NCBI RefSeq assembly: GCF_003205495.1
Contig: NZ_QJRX01000006.1
Span: 164,606-228,605, forward strand
DNA from: Aquipseudomonas alcaligenes
Lineage (GTDB): Bacteria > Pseudomonadota > Gammaproteobacteria > Pseudomonadales > Pseudomonadaceae
Length of the DNA: 64,000 nt
Reading direction: 5' to 3'
Below the pieces are notes generated by a model, which was given only the letters and a program-made list of their open reading frames with translations, searched no databases and had not been told where the DNA came from. Both the position numbers and the translations under genes were made by a program. Positions 1-9,887 of the stretch are shown here, piece after piece. Position 1 is the stretch's first letter, and each line of letters begins with the position of its first letter.

Positions 1-40
1 AATAAGCTGCCCATCCCGTCATCCGCCCAAAGGGAGCGCC

Positions 41-1825
41 ATGTCCGCCCTCGCTTCGCCCGCCCAGGATCGCTGGCTCGACCTCAACGACATCCTCCGC
101 GAACTGGTGGCCCAGGGACGTGTCTCCCAGGAGCAGGCCGAGCAGTGCATGGTGCTGCGCCGTGCCTCGAGCAACGCGCAGCTGCACCCCTTGGAGTTCC
201 TTGCCGCGCAGCAGGTCGACGATCTGCAGCGACCGGGCCGCAAGCACGATCTGGAAGGACTCACGGTGTGGCTGGCCAACTTCGCCGGCCAGCCCTACCT
301 GCGCATCGACCCGTTGAAGATCGACGTCGCCGCCGTCACCCCGCTGATGTCCTATGCCTTCGCCCAGCGCCACAAGATCCTTGCCGTGGCGGTGGACAGC
401 GAGGCGGTGACCATCGCCAGTGCCCAGCCCTTCGTGCACAACTGGGAAAGCAACCTGACCCACGTGCTCAAGCGCCCGATCAAGCGCGTGGTGGCCAACC
501 CGGCGGATATCCAGCGCTTCACCACCGAGTTCTACCGCCTGGCCCGCTCGGTGACCGGCGCCACGGCGGCCGACCAGAAGATCAGCGGCGTCGGCAACTT
601 CGAGCAGCTGCTCAACCTGGGTGCCAGCGACCAGGAGCCGGACGCCAACGACGCGCACATCGTCAACATCGTCGACTGGCTGTTCCAGTACGCCTTCCAG
701 CAGCGCGCCAGCGACATCCACATCGAGCCGCGTCGCGAAGTCGGCAGCGTGCGCTTCCGCATCGACGGCGTGCTGCACAACGTCTACCAGTTCCCCGCCC
801 AGGTCACCATGGCGGTGGTCAGCCGCCTCAAGCACCTGGGGCGGATGAACGTGGCGGAGAAGCGCAAGCCGCAGGATGGCCGGGTCAAGACCAAGACCCC
901 GGACGGCGGCGAAGTCGAGCTGCGTCTGTCGACCCTGCCCACCGCCTTCGGCGAGAAGATGGTGATGCGTATCTTCGACCCCGAGGTGCTGCTGAAGAGC
1001 CCGGACCAGCTGGGCTTCTCCCCGGACGACCTGCGTCGCTGGGAGAGCATGACCTGCCAGCCCAACGGCATCATCCTGGTCACCGGCCCGACCGGCTCGG
1101 GCAAGACCACCACCCTGTACACCACGCTCAAGCAGCTGGCCACGCCGGAGGTCAACGTCTGCACCATCGAGGACCCGATCGAGATGATCGAGGGCGCCTT
1201 CAACCAGATGCAGGTGCAGCACAACATCGACCTGACCTTCGCCAGTGGCGTGCGCGCGCTGATGCGCCAGGACCCGGACATCATCATGGTCGGCGAGATC
1301 CGCGACCTGGAAACCGCCGAGATGGCCATCCAGGCGGCGCTCACCGGGCACCTGGTGCTATCCACCCTGCACACCAACGACGCGCCTTCGGCCATCACTC
1401 GCCTGCTCGAGCTGGGCGTGCCGCACTACCTGATCAAGGCCACCGTGCTGGGCGTCATGGCCCAGCGCCTGGTGCGCACCCTGTGCCCGCACTGCAAGGC
1501 ACCGGTGGAGATCAGCGAGGAAGACTGGCAGAGCCTGACCAAGCCCTGGAGCGCGCCGCTGCCGACCACTGCGCACCGCGCCGTCGGCTGCCTGGAGTGC
1601 CGCGACACCGGCTACCGCGGGCGTGCCGGGGTCTACGAGATCATGCTGCTGAACGATGCGATCAAGCCGCTGATCACCCATGACACCGACCTCATCGCCC
1701 TGCGCCGGGCGGCGTTCAAGGACGGCATGCGCAGCCTGCGCCTGTCCGGGGCGCAGAAGGTCGCCGCCGGCCAGACCACCCTCGAGGAAGTGCTGCGGGT
1801 GACCCCGCAGAGCGAGCAGCGCTGA
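41..1825 (+). CDS. GspE/PilB-family secretion ATPase
   Basis: 594-residue hexameric ATPase of the type II secretion/type IV pilus assembly superfamily. Residues 1-170 resemble the GspE/PilB N-terminal domain. Walker A GPTGSGKTT is at 349-357, the Walker B/Asp-box region DPDIIMVGEIRD at 411-422, and a His box STLHTND near 441. The zinc tetracysteine typical of GspE/PilB is present as CPHC (482-485) and CLEC (517-520), which separates it from PilT retraction ATPases. A good AAAGGGAG ribosome site precedes the ATG. No secretin, pseudopilin or platform gene lies nearby, so it is an orphan; similar solitary GspE-like genes occur in other pseudomonads. Family certain, substrate machine unknown. Confidence 0.9.
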   Translation: MSALASPAQDRWLDLNDILRELVAQGRVSQEQAEQCMVLRRASSNAQLHPLEFLAAQQVDDLQRPGRKHDLEGLTVWLANFAGQPYLRIDPLKIDVAAVTPLMSYAFAQRHKILAVAVDSEAVTIASAQPFVHNWESNLTHVLKRPIKRVVANPADIQRFTTEFYRLARSVTGATAADQKISGVGNFEQLLNLGASDQEPDANDAHIVNIVDWLFQYAFQQRASDIHIEPRREVGSVRFRIDGVLHNVYQFPAQVTMAVVSRLKHLGRMNVAEKRKPQDGRVKTKTPDGGEVELRLSTLPTAFGEKMVMRIFDPEVLLKSPDQLGFSPDDLRRWESMTCQPNGIILVTGPTGSGKTTTLYTTLKQLATPEVNVCTIEDPIEMIEGAFNQMQVQHNIDLTFASGVRALMRQDPDIIMVGEIRDLETAEMAIQAALTGHLVLSTLHTNDAPSAITRLLELGVPHYLIKATVLGVMAQRLVRTLCPHCKAPVEISEEDWQSLTKPWSAPLPTTAHRAVGCLECRDTGYRGRAGVYEIMLLNDAIKPLITHDTDLIALRRAAFKDGMRSLRLSGAQKVAAGQTTLEEVLRVTPQSEQR

Positions 1826-1831
1826 GGCACT

Positions 1832-2542
1832 TCAGTCGTCGCGGCGCGCCAGGCGCAGCGGCTGCGCCTGGCACCTGAGCAGGGCGGCGCGGTTCAGCCA
1901 GCGCGGGTCGGAATGCCAGGCCAGGAGAAACTGGCCGCCCTTGAGCTTGTCCACCACCAGCCGGGCGATTTCCGGGCGCACCGCCGGGCAGCCCAGGCTG
2001 CGGCCGATGCGGCCATGGCTGCGCGCCAACGCCGGGTTCACGTAGGCCGCGCCGTGGATGACGATGGCTCGCTCGCGCGCCAGATCGTTGATGCCGGGGT
2101 TGAGGCCGTCCATGCGCAGCGAGTAGCCGTGCTTGCCGTGATAGCTCTCGGCGGTGCGGAACAGGCCCAGGCTGCTCTGGTAGCTGCCGAGGCGGTTGGA
2201 GAAGCGGTTGGCGTAGTTCTCCCCGGACAAGCGGCCGTGGGCCACGTAGTCGCGCAAAAGCAGGCGCTTGCTGTGCAGGTCGAAGATCCACAGGCGGCGA
2301 GCGGTGGAGGGCTGCGAGTAGTCGATCACCGCCAGCCGGCGGGCGGGCTCGGCGCCCTGGTTGAGCGCGCACTGCATGGCCGCCACGGCGTCGCTCAGGG
2401 CCTGCCGGTCGAGCCCGGGCGCGGCGCGGGACAGCTCCTCGACCAGCACGCTGGTCTGCGCCGCGGCCGCCAGCAGTGGCGTGCCGACCAGCAGCAGCCC
2501 GGCCAGGCAGAACCGGCCAATTCGTCCGAACATTCGCGCCAT
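1832..2542 (-). CDS. YkuD_2-type murein L,D-transpeptidase-like protein
   Basis: 236 residues from the chosen ATG at 2542, which follows an AGGGG motif; longer in-frame starts would only add a non-signal-like leader. Residues 1-28 form a signal peptide with a hydrophobic core ending AAAA. The catalytic core shows His163 in VIHGAAYVNP and Cys185 in GRSLGCPAV, the H...SxGC arrangement of the L,D-transpeptidase fold; overall the protein matches the YkuD_2 subfamily. It probably acts on periplasmic peptidoglycan, though enzyme activity of this subfamily is little tested. It is divergent from a second L,D-transpeptidase gene across about 110 bases and convergent with the GspE-like gene 6 bases away. 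Confidence 0.85.
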   Translation of the reverse strand: MARMFGRIGRFCLAGLLLVGTPLLAAAAQTSVLVEELSRAAPGLDRQALSDAVAAMQCALNQGAEPARRLAVIDYSQPSTARRLWIFDLHSKRLLLRDYVAHGRLSGENYANRFSNRLGSYQSSLGLFRTAESYHGKHGYSLRMDGLNPGINDLARERAIVIHGAAYVNPALARSHGRIGRSLGCPAVRPEIARLVVDKLKGGQFLLAWHSDPRWLNRAALLRCQAQPLRLARRDD

Positions 2543-2651
2543 ACCCCTGAAAAAGCACGTGCCCCTGGCCCTGTCACAGGATTCACCCGCGGCCGGCCTA
2601 TACTGGTCGGCGTTGTGGCGCGCGGCGCCCTGAGCCATGGACTGGAGCAGT

Positions 2652-4169
2652 ATGTTGTTCAAAAAATGCGCATGCTACCCGAGCATCGTCCTGCTCGTTC
2701 TACCGCTGGTCGCCCTCGCCGCGCCGCCGCCGGCGCCCTGCGCCTCTCCTTCCCTCAGCCTAGACGATGCCACGCGCGGCCTGCTGGATGACTTCTACCG
2801 CGAGCGCGACGGGCAGCCGGCCTGGGCCGATGCCTTTCGCCGCAACTGGCTGCGGGCCGAACTGCAGGCCCTGGCCGACGATGGTCTCAATCCGGCCGAC
2901 TACCCCCTGCCGGACAGCTACGATGCCTGCACCGAACGCCAGTTCAGCCTGAGCTACCTGCGTGGCCTGCTCGACCTGCGCCGGGGGCGCCAGCCGGACA
3001 TGCCGGCGGAACGGCTGTGGCGCGCGGACAGCGAGGTCCGTCCCGACCCCCGGCGGGCCGTGCTCGCGGCCGCGCGGCAGCATGCGGACGACCCGACCGC
3101 CGCCTTCGCCGCCGTGCGCCCCACCGCGCGCCGCTACCTCGACCTGCGCGCCGCCTATGCCTTCGCCCGCCGCCAGCCGCTGCCGACATGGCCGCCGCTG
3201 CCCCCTGGCCCCCTGCTCAAGCCCGGCGGCCACGACGCGCGGCTGCCCCTGCTGCGCCAGCGCCTGGCCGCCCAGGGCTACCTGGCGAGTGCCGAGGACG
3301 CGTCGAGCGCGTTCGATCCGGCCACCGTGCTCGCCCTGCAGCGCTTCCAGCGACAGCACGGCTTGCAGGCCGACGGCGTGCTCGGCCCAACCACCCTGGC
3401 CGAGTTGAATGTCGGTGCCCTGGCGCGTCGCGACCAGTTGCGCGTCAACCTCGAACGCCTGCGCTGGCATGTCGACGACCTGCGCCAGGCCCGTGTGCTG
3501 ATCAACGTCGCCGCCGCCGAGCTGAGCGTGATCGACGGCGACCGCGAGCTGTGGCGCACCCGCACCCAGGTGGGGCGCCCCGCACGGGCGACCCCGCTGC
3601 TGGCCTCGCGCATCGAGCGGCTAACCCTCAACCCGACCTGGACGGTGCCGCCGACCATCCTGCGCGAGGACAAGCTGCCGGCCATCCGTGCCGATATCGG
3701 CTTCCTGCAGCAGCACCAGATGAGCGTCTACGACCACCAGGGCAACCTGCTCGACCCGCAGCAGCTGGACTGGAGCCGGCCCGGGGCGATTCTCCTGCGC
3801 CAGGCCGCCGGGCCGGGCAATCCGCTGGGCCGGGTGGCGCTGCGCTTCCCCAACCCCTTTGCCGTGTACCTGCACGACACCCCGAGCCAGGCGCTGTTCG
3901 ACAAGGCGCCGCGGCTGTTCAGCTCCGGTTGCGTGCGCATCGAGGCAGTCGACCAGCTGCTGCCCTGGCTGCTGGCGGAGGACGAACTGCAGACCGTGCG
4001 TGACGGCATCGCCAGCGGCAAGACCCGCGAGTACCGCCTGCAGCAGTCGGTGGCGCTGCTTCTCGGCTACTGGACCGCGGAAGTCGTCGACGGACGGCTG
4101 CGCTACTTCCCCGACATCTACCAGCGCGACCCCGCGCTGCTCGCCGCGCTACTCTCCGCACACCCCTGA
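2652..4169 (+). CDS. YcbB-like L,D-transpeptidase with peptidoglycan-binding domain
   Basis: 505 residues. ATG at 2652 is preferred over an ATG 15 bases upstream because GGAG lies 4 bases before it and the product then begins with a clean signal peptide (residues 1-24, hydrophobic core [11 protein letters not shown]). A putative peptidoglycan-binding domain ([19 protein letters not shown]) lies near residues 205-255. The YkuD catalytic domain holds the SSGCVRIE nucleophile motif near residue 427 and the upstream His in VYLHDTP. The architecture and length match the LdtD/YcbB family, which makes 3-3 crosslinks in peptidoglycan and anchors envelope proteins. Divergent partner of the YkuD_2 gene; the two may share a promoter region (2543-2651). 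Confidence 0.88.
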   Translation: MLFKKCACYPSIVLLVLPLVALAAPPPAPCASPSLSLDDATRGLLDDFYRERDGQPAWADAFRRNWLRAELQALADDGLNPADYPLPDSYDACTERQFSLSYLRGLLDLRRGRQPDMPAERLWRADSEVRPDPRRAVLAAARQHADDPTAAFAAVRPTARRYLDLRAAYAFARRQPLPTWPPLPPGPLLKPGGHDARLPLLRQRLAAQGYLASAEDASSAFDPATVLALQRFQRQHGLQADGVLGPTTLAELNVGALARRDQLRVNLERLRWHVDDLRQARVLINVAAAELSVIDGDRELWRTRTQVGRPARATPLLASRIERLTLNPTWTVPPTILREDKLPAIRADIGFLQQHQMSVYDHQGNLLDPQQLDWSRPGAILLRQAAGPGNPLGRVALRFPNPFAVYLHDTPSQALFDKAPRLFSSGCVRIEAVDQLLPWLLAEDELQTVRDGIASGKTREYRLQQSVALLLGYWTAEVVDGRLRYFPDIYQRDPALLAALLSAHP

Positions 4170-4221
4170 AGGCGCCGCGGCGCTATGCTTACCCCGCACC
4201 CCAGCAAAGGAGTTTTGCCCC

Positions 4222-5151
4222 GTGGAACTTGGTAGCGTCATCTTTCTCTTCGTCGGCCTGGCCGTGGCCGTGGTGTTCATGGGCTTCAAGGTGGTGCCGC
4301 AAGGCTACGAGTGGACGGTGGAGCGCTTCGGCCGCTACACCAACACCCTCAAGCCGGGGCTCAACATCATAGTGCCGGTGATGGACCGCATCGGGCGCAA
4401 GCTCAACGTCATGGAGAGCGTGCTGGACATCCCGCCGCAGGAGGCGATCAGCGCCGACAACGCCATAGTCACCATCGACGCGGTGTGCTTCTTCCAGGTG
4501 ATCAACTCGGCCCAGGCGGCCTACGAGGTGAACAATCTGGAGCACGCCATCCGCAACCTGGTGATGACCAATATCCGCACCGTGCTCGGCTCCATGGAGC
4601 TGGACGCCATGCTCAGCCAGCGCGACGCGATCAACGAGCGCCTGCTGCGCACCGTCGACGAGGCCACCGCGCCCTGGGGCATCAAGGTCACCCGCATCGA
4701 GATCAAGGACATCAGCCCGCCGGCCGACCTGGTCGAGGCCATGGCCAGCCAGATGAAGGCCGAGCGCCTCAAGCGCGCGCAGATCCTCGAGGCCGAGGGC
4801 AAGCGCCAGGCCGAGATCCTCACCGCCGAGGGCGAGAAGCAGGCGCAGATCCTCAAGGCCGAAGGCGAGCGCCAGGCCGCCTTCCTCGAGGCCGAGGCGC
4901 GCGAGCGCGCGGCGCAGGCCGAGGCCGAGGCGACCCGCATGGTCTCCGAGGCCATCGCCCAGGGCAACGTGCAGGCGGTCAACTACTTCGTCGCGCAGAA
5001 ATACGTCGATGCCCTCGGCCAGCTGGCCTCCGCCAACAATAGCAAGGTGGTACTGATGCCGCTGGAGGCCAGCCAGGTGATCGGCGCGGTGGCCGGCATC
5101 GGCGAGATCGTGCGCGCCACCTTCGATGGCAAGGACGGTAAGAAGGCATGA
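4222..5151 (+). CDS. qmcA: SPFH/band-7 membrane protein, QmcA/paraslipin family
   Basis: 309 residues beginning at GTG 4222; AAAGGAG at 4206-4212 decides this start. One N-terminal membrane segment (about residues 3-22), then an SPFH/band-7 domain starting [19 protein letters not shown], then a Glu/Ala/Gln-rich coiled coil with repeated AEGExQAxIL units (about 185-255). Length and organisation match E. coli QmcA. Such proteins oligomerise into cage-like membrane microdomains, often with an NfeD-like partner and near membrane proteases. The next gene is indeed an NfeD protein overlapping by 4 bases (ATGA), so they are translationally coupled. Confidence 0.93.
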   Translation: MELGSVIFLFVGLAVAVVFMGFKVVPQGYEWTVERFGRYTNTLKPGLNIIVPVMDRIGRKLNVMESVLDIPPQEAISADNAIVTIDAVCFFQVINSAQAAYEVNNLEHAIRNLVMTNIRTVLGSMELDAMLSQRDAINERLLRTVDEATAPWGIKVTRIEIKDISPPADLVEAMASQMKAERLKRAQILEAEGKRQAEILTAEGEKQAQILKAEGERQAAFLEAEARERAAQAEAEATRMVSEAIAQGNVQAVNYFVAQKYVDALGQLASANNSKVVLMPLEASQVIGAVAGIGEIVRATFDGKDGKKA

Positions 5152-5594
5152 TGGAATACCTGCAGCACCTGTCGTTCTGGGACTGGCTGGCCTTCGGCAC
5201 CGTCCTGCTGATCCTCGAGGTGTTCGGCGCCGGCGGCTACCTGCTGTGGATAGGCGTGGCCGCCGCCTGCGTCGGCGTGCTCACCTACCTGTTTCCGGAG
5301 CTGCCCTGGGCCTGGCAGTTCATCATCTTCGCCTTGCTCTCGGTGCTCACCGCCGTGCTCTGGTGGCAGCGCCAGCGCAGCGCCGCCAAGCCCTCCGATG
5401 TGCCGGGGCTGAACCAGCGCGGTCGCGAGTTCGTCGGCCGCACCTTCGTGCTGCACGAGGCGATCGTCGGTGGGCGCGGCAAGATCAAGGCCGGCGACAC
5501 CCTGTGGCTGGTCAGCGGCCCCGACCTGCCGGCCGGCAGCGAAGTGCGGGTCACCGGGCAGGACGGCGTGCTGCTCAAGGTGGAAGCGTCCTAG
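5148..5594 (+). CDS. NfeD family membrane protein
   Basis: 148 residues. Two or three N-terminal hydrophobic segments (residues 12-35 and 45-70) are followed by a C-terminal OB-fold domain (about 85-145, ending [18 protein letters not shown]) typical of short NfeD1b proteins such as E. coli YbbK. It overlaps the stop codon of the stomatin-like gene, the usual genomic partner. It probably stabilises or scaffolds the SPFH oligomer. The start is ATGATG, so the true initiator may be either Met. Confidence 0.92.
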   Translation: MMEYLQHLSFWDWLAFGTVLLILEVFGAGGYLLWIGVAAACVGVLTYLFPELPWAWQFIIFALLSVLTAVLWWQRQRSAAKPSDVPGLNQRGREFVGRTFVLHEAIVGGRGKIKAGDTLWLVSGPDLPAGSEVRVTGQDGVLLKVEAS

Positions 5595-5596
5595 GC

Positions 5597-6850
5597 ATGC
5601 GCGGGCTGCGCGTCGCGCTGCCGCTGCTGGCCGGCCTGCTCGCGGGCTGCCAGCTGCTCGACCTCGACCGCCAGCTGCACAGCGCGCAGCGCGAGCTGCT
5701 GCTGGTGCCCGGGCAGCTGCAGGGCGAGCGGCAGGCGCTGGTCGTGCTGCTCGACGAAAACGACGCCCTGGTCGGCTACCGCATCGTGGCGCCGGACGAG
5801 CAGTTCTATTTCAGCGTGGAGCGCGGCGACTACCGCCTGCTGGCCTTCGTCGACGACAACCACAACTTCCGCCTCGACCCTGGCGAACCGCGCCACTTCC
5901 TGCCGACCGCCGACGCCGTGGCGCTGCGCTTGCAACCGACCCCCGCCCAGCGTACCGAGCTGGCCGGGCTCAATCCCCTGGCGCCGCGCCGCGATGACGG
6001 CAGTGCCGTGCCGGCGGCGGACCTCAGCCTGGGGCGGCTGTACCGCGAGCATCCGCGCCTGCGCCACAACTACCTGCAGGTCGTCGAGTTCGACGATCCG
6101 CGCTTCGACCCGGCACGCATCGAGCAGGGCGCCTGGCGCCCGCTGGATTTCGTCCGCGAGGTCGGCTACGGCCTGTATCTGCTGCGGCCCTGGCAGGCGG
6201 GGCTGGAGCCTGTGGTGCTGGTGCATGGCATCAACGACTCGCCGCGCAGCTGGCGCCAGCTGGCCGCGGCCATCGATCCGCAGCGCTTCCAGGTCCTGCT
6301 CTATCACTACCCCAGCGGTTCGCCGCTGAACAACAGTGCCTACCTGCTGAGCGAGGCTCTGCGTGATGTGCAGCTGCGCCATGGAGCCCCGCGTTTCCAT
6401 CTGCTTGCACACAGCATGGGCGGCCTGGTGGCGCGGCGCAGCGTGCAGCTGCTCGACCCCGGCAGCAGCGCCGACCTGTGCCTGTTCATGACCTTGTCCA
6501 CGCCCTGGGACGGGCATCCGGCCGCCGCCAGGGGGGTGGCCAGGGCACCAGTGGTGGCGCCGGTGTGGCGCGACATGGCGCCGGGCAGCCGCTACCTGCA
6601 GGAGTTGTTCGCCACGCCGCTGCCGGCGCAGGCGCGGCACTGGCTGCTGGCCAGCTATCAGCCCGGCGGGCGCCAGCCGAGCGATGGCGTGGTGCCGCTG
6701 GCCAGCCAGCTGCGCGCGGCGGCCCAGGACGGGGCGCAGCGCCTGTTCGTGCTGGAGGAGAGTCACACCGGCATCCTGCTCAGCCAGCGCAGCCAGGCGC
6801 TGCTGCGACGGGCCCTGGACGAGCTGCCCGCCGAGGGGTGCGGGCGCTAG
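5597..6850 (+). CDS. Lipoprotein alpha/beta hydrolase
   Basis: 417 residues, starting 2 bases after the nfeD stop and likely in its operon. Signal peptide with lipobox LLAGC places it as a lipoprotein. After a beta-rich N-terminal region (about 25-180, containing a [13 protein letters not shown] segment), the hydrolase domain shows [14 protein letters not shown] (oxyanion loop, near 209), nucleophile elbow LAHSMGG (Ser near 274), a candidate acid in SDGVVPL (near 362) and the base in EESHTG (near 388). It resembles envelope lipase/esterase-like proteins; substrate unknown. Its 3' end overlaps rimK by 4 bases, tail to tail. Confidence 0.8.
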   Translation: MRGLRVALPLLAGLLAGCQLLDLDRQLHSAQRELLLVPGQLQGERQALVVLLDENDALVGYRIVAPDEQFYFSVERGDYRLLAFVDDNHNFRLDPGEPRHFLPTADAVALRLQPTPAQRTELAGLNPLAPRRDDGSAVPAADLSLGRLYREHPRLRHNYLQVVEFDDPRFDPARIEQGAWRPLDFVREVGYGLYLLRPWQAGLEPVVLVHGINDSPRSWRQLAAAIDPQRFQVLLYHYPSGSPLNNSAYLLSEALRDVQLRHGAPRFHLLAHSMGGLVARRSVQLLDPGSSADLCLFMTLSTPWDGHPAAARGVARAPVVAPVWRDMAPGSRYLQELFATPLPAQARHWLLASYQPGGRQPSDGVVPLASQLRAAAQDGAQRLFVLEESHTGILLSQRSQALLRRALDELPAEGCGR

Positions 6851-7752
6851 CCGCGGCCCTTGGTGCGGGTCTGCCCCGGCGCGGCGTGCTTTTCCAGGTG
6901 CTGGATGATGATGCCGGCCACGTCCTGGCCGGTGGTGGTCTCGATGCCTTCCAGGCCGGGCGAGGAATTCACCTCCATCACCAGCGGGCCGTGGTTGGAA
7001 CGCAGAATGTCCACCCCGGCCACCGCCAGGCCCATCACCTTGGCCGCACGGATGGCGGTCGAGCGTTCCTCCGGGGTGATCTTGATCAGGCTGGCGCTGC
7101 CACCACGATGCAGGTTGGAGCGGAACTCGCCGGGCTTGGCCTGGCGCTTCATGGCGGCGATCACCTTGTCGCCGACCACGAAACAGCGGATATCGGCGCC
7201 GCCGGCTTCCTTGATGTATTCCTGCACCATGATGTTCTGCTTCAGCCCCATGAAGGCCTCGATCACCGACTCGGCGGCCTTCTCCGTCTCGCAGAGCACC
7301 ACGCCGATGCCCTGGGTGCCCTCCAGCACCTTGATCACCAGCGGCGCGCCGTTGACCATCTGGATCAGGTCGGGGATGTCATCCGGCGAGTGGGCGAAGC
7401 CGGTCACCGGCAGGCCGATGCCCTTGCGCGACAGCAGCTGCAGCGAGCGCAGCTTGTCGCGCGAGCGGCTGATGGCCACCGACTCGTTGAGCGGGAATAC
7501 GCCCTGCATCTCGAACTGGCGCAGCACCGCGCAGCCATAGAAGGTCACCGAGGCGCCGATGCGCGGGATCACCGCGTCGAAACCCTCCAGGGCCTGGCCG
7601 CGGTAGTGGATCTGCGGCTTGTGGCTGGCGATGTTCATGTAGGCGCGCAGGGTGTCGATCACCTGCATCTCGTGGCCGCGCTGCTGGCCGGCCTCCAGCA
7701 GGCGGCGGGTCGAATACAGGCGCGGGTTGCGCGACAGGATGGCGATCTTCAT
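6847..7752 (-). CDS. rimK: Ribosomal protein S6 glutamate ligase RimK
   Basis: 301 residues, matching E. coli RimK (300). An ATP-grasp enzyme that adds glutamates to the C-terminus of ribosomal protein S6 and, in pseudomonads, remodels ribosomes to alter motility and metabolism. Visible: N-terminal [18 protein letters not shown], nucleotide-binding [16 protein letters not shown], and metal-binding [14 protein letters not shown] near residues 260-273. The start ATG overlaps the rimB stop by 4 bases, so the pair is coupled. Confidence 0.96.
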   Translation of the reverse strand: MKIAILSRNPRLYSTRRLLEAGQQRGHEMQVIDTLRAYMNIASHKPQIHYRGQALEGFDAVIPRIGASVTFYGCAVLRQFEMQGVFPLNESVAISRSRDKLRSLQLLSRKGIGLPVTGFAHSPDDIPDLIQMVNGAPLVIKVLEGTQGIGVVLCETEKAAESVIEAFMGLKQNIMVQEYIKEAGGADIRCFVVGDKVIAAMKRQAKPGEFRSNLHRGGSASLIKITPEERSTAIRAAKVMGLAVAGVDILRSNHGPLVMEVNSSPGLEGIETTTGQDVAGIIIQHLEKHAAPGQTRTKGRG

Positions 7753-8216
7753 GGGGCACCGGAAAGGCTGGGGAGCTGCGGTTTGTCTTGCACGTAGGTC
7801 AGCGCCGGATTGACCACCAGCTGGCCGTCGACCAGCGCCTTGGCGCCGAGCAGCACGCGGTAGCGCATGCTCTTGCGGCAGGCCAGGGTGAAGTCCACCG
7901 GCCAGCTGCGATCGCCGAGGGCCAGCTGGGTGCGGATCACGTAGCGGCTCTGTGCCTGGCCGTTGGAGCTCTTGATGGTCTTCACCGAGACCACCTTGGC
8001 CTCGCACGGGTGGCGGCGTTGCACCAGGGTGCCGAAGTGCGCGGTGAAGCGCACCCAGCGCTCGCCGTCGCGCTCGAAGGGCACGATGTCGCTGGCGTGC
8101 AGGGTCGAGGTGCTGGCGCCGGTGTCGATCTTCGCGCGCAGGCCAACCATGCCCAGTTCGGGCAGGTTGATCCATTCGCGCAGGCCGATCACCGACAGTT
8201 GGTCGAAAGTCTTCAA
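7749..8216 (-). CDS. rimB: Retropepsin-like aspartic protease RimB
   Basis: 155 residues of the family formerly called ATP-dependent zinc protease. The diagnostic retropepsin motif [13 protein letters not shown] lies at about residues 29-41, with a C-terminal [10 protein letters not shown] that matches the second conserved block. In Pseudomonas the Rim proteins act together on S6 glutamation, RimB trimming or modulating RimK. The start is TTG at 8216, after GGAAAG; no ATG fits at the conserved N-terminus [16 protein letters not shown] rimA gene was not found beside the pair. It is divergent from hslR. Confidence 0.88.
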   Translation of the reverse strand: MKTFDQLSVIGLREWINLPELGMVGLRAKIDTGASTSTLHASDIVPFERDGERWVRFTAHFGTLVQRRHPCEAKVVSVKTIKSSNGQAQSRYVIRTQLALGDRSWPVDFTLACRKSMRYRVLLGAKALVDGQLVVNPALTYVQDKPQLPSLSGAP

Positions 8217-8315
8217 TGCAGGCTTTCCACGGAAATTCAGGGGATTCTAGCTGTGCCAAGTGACAACGGCATCAGGCAAGATTCGCAGCTGTGATCGGCA
8301 AGCAGCGGAACCGAG

Positions 8316-8702
<387 letters not shown>

Positions 8703-8834
8703 GTGCGCCGGCCATCCCGCGCAGCTTGGATGTGCGGGCGTTTGTCCCTAAAATTCCGCCATTCCCCGGGCCTGCACGTGCCGCATTGACTGATGCGGAG
8801 GCGGCCCGTCATTCCTTTCGCCAGGCGGTACCCG

Positions 8835-9728
8835 ATGCACGACCTCGATTTCACCCAGCGCTTCCTGTTCGACGACAACGATGTCCGCGGCGAGATGGTC
8901 AGCCTCGCCGAGAGCTACCAGCACGTGCTGGCCAAGCACCCCTACCCGCAGCCGGTGGCCCAGCTGCTCGGCGAGATGCTTGCCGCCGCCGCCCTGCTGG
9001 TCGGCACCCTGAAGTTCGAGGGGCTGCTGGTGCTGCAGGCACGCTCCTCCGGCCCGGTGCCGCTGGTGATGATCGAGTGCTCCAGCGAGCGCGAAGTGCG
9101 TGGCATCGCCCGCTACGACGCCGAAGCGGTGGATGCCGGCGCCGGTCTGCGCGAGCTGATGCCGGACGGCGTGCTGGCGCTGACCATCGATCCGGCCAAG
9201 GGCCAGCGCTACCAGGGCATAGTCGAGTTGGAGGGCGACAGCCTGGCCGACAGCCTGACCGCCTATTTCGCCACCTCCGAGCAATTGCCGACCCGTTTCT
9301 GGCTGCGTGCCGACGGCCAGCGTGCCCGTGGCCTGCTGCTGCAGCAGCTGCCGCCGCACCACCAGACCGAGGCGGAGGAGCGCCAGGAGAGCTGGAACCA
9401 CCTGCTGACCCTGGCCGATACCCTGAGCGCCGAGGAGCTGCTGGGGCTGGACAACTCCACCCTGCTGCACCGCCTCTATCACCAGGAGGAGCTGCGCCTG
9501 TTCGAACCGAGCCCGCTGCAGTTCCGCTGCAGCTGCTCGCGCGAGCGTTCGGCGCGCGCGCTGATCAGCATCGGCCAGGCGGATGCCGAAGCGCTGCTGG
9601 AGGAGAGTGGCGGCCAGGTGGAGATCGACTGCCAGTTCTGCAACCAGCGCTACTTCTTCGATGCCAGCGACGTGGCCCAGCTGTTCGCCACCGGCGACAG
9701 CCAGGCGCCGTCGCAGACGCGCCACTGA
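8835..9728 (+). CDS. hslO: Redox-regulated chaperone Hsp33
   Basis: 297 residues from ATG 8835 (AGGCGG 6 bases before; the conserved N-terminus is [12 protein letters not shown]). The C-terminal zinc redox switch is intact: CxC in FRCSCSRE and CxxC in IDCQFCNQ, about 30 residues apart. Under oxidation and heat these cysteines form disulfides, zinc is released and the protein becomes an ATP-independent holdase in the cytoplasm. Confidence 0.96.
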   Translation: MHDLDFTQRFLFDDNDVRGEMVSLAESYQHVLAKHPYPQPVAQLLGEMLAAAALLVGTLKFEGLLVLQARSSGPVPLVMIECSSEREVRGIARYDAEAVDAGAGLRELMPDGVLALTIDPAKGQRYQGIVELEGDSLADSLTAYFATSEQLPTRFWLRADGQRARGLLLQQLPPHHQTEAEERQESWNHLLTLADTLSAEELLGLDNSTLLHRLYHQEELRLFEPSPLQFRCSCSRERSARALISIGQADAEALLEESGGQVEIDCQFCNQRYFFDASDVAQLFATGDSQAPSQTRH

Positions 9729-9821
9729 GTGCGATAGCCGCACTCTATTGAAGGGGATAGCGGACAAGAGGCTGCCAAGAGACGAGCTTTTCTGGCATAC
9801 TCCCGCGACTTTTTTATCGCT

Positions 9822-9845
9822 GTAGTGCGTTTTCACGCGCACTAC
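9822..9845. promoter_or_regulatory. Inverted repeat in pckA leader
   Basis: GTAGTGCG at 9822-9829 and CGCACTAC at 9838-9845 form a perfect 8-bp stem with an 8-base loop, ending 42 bases before the pckA ATG. It may be an operator or an RNA hairpin. It is not followed by a T-run, so it is not a terminator. A weak promoter-like pair CTGCCA-18-CATACT lies about 30 bases upstream. Confidence 0.45.
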
Positions 9846-9887
9846 ACAACGTTCGGAAGACTCGGCCGCCGGCCGACGGGGACCCAC

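Noticed and set aside
5126..5596. Upstream extension of the lipoprotein hydrolase frame
   Set aside because: That frame runs through nfeD and lacks a signal; the ATG at 5597 gives a clean lipobox.
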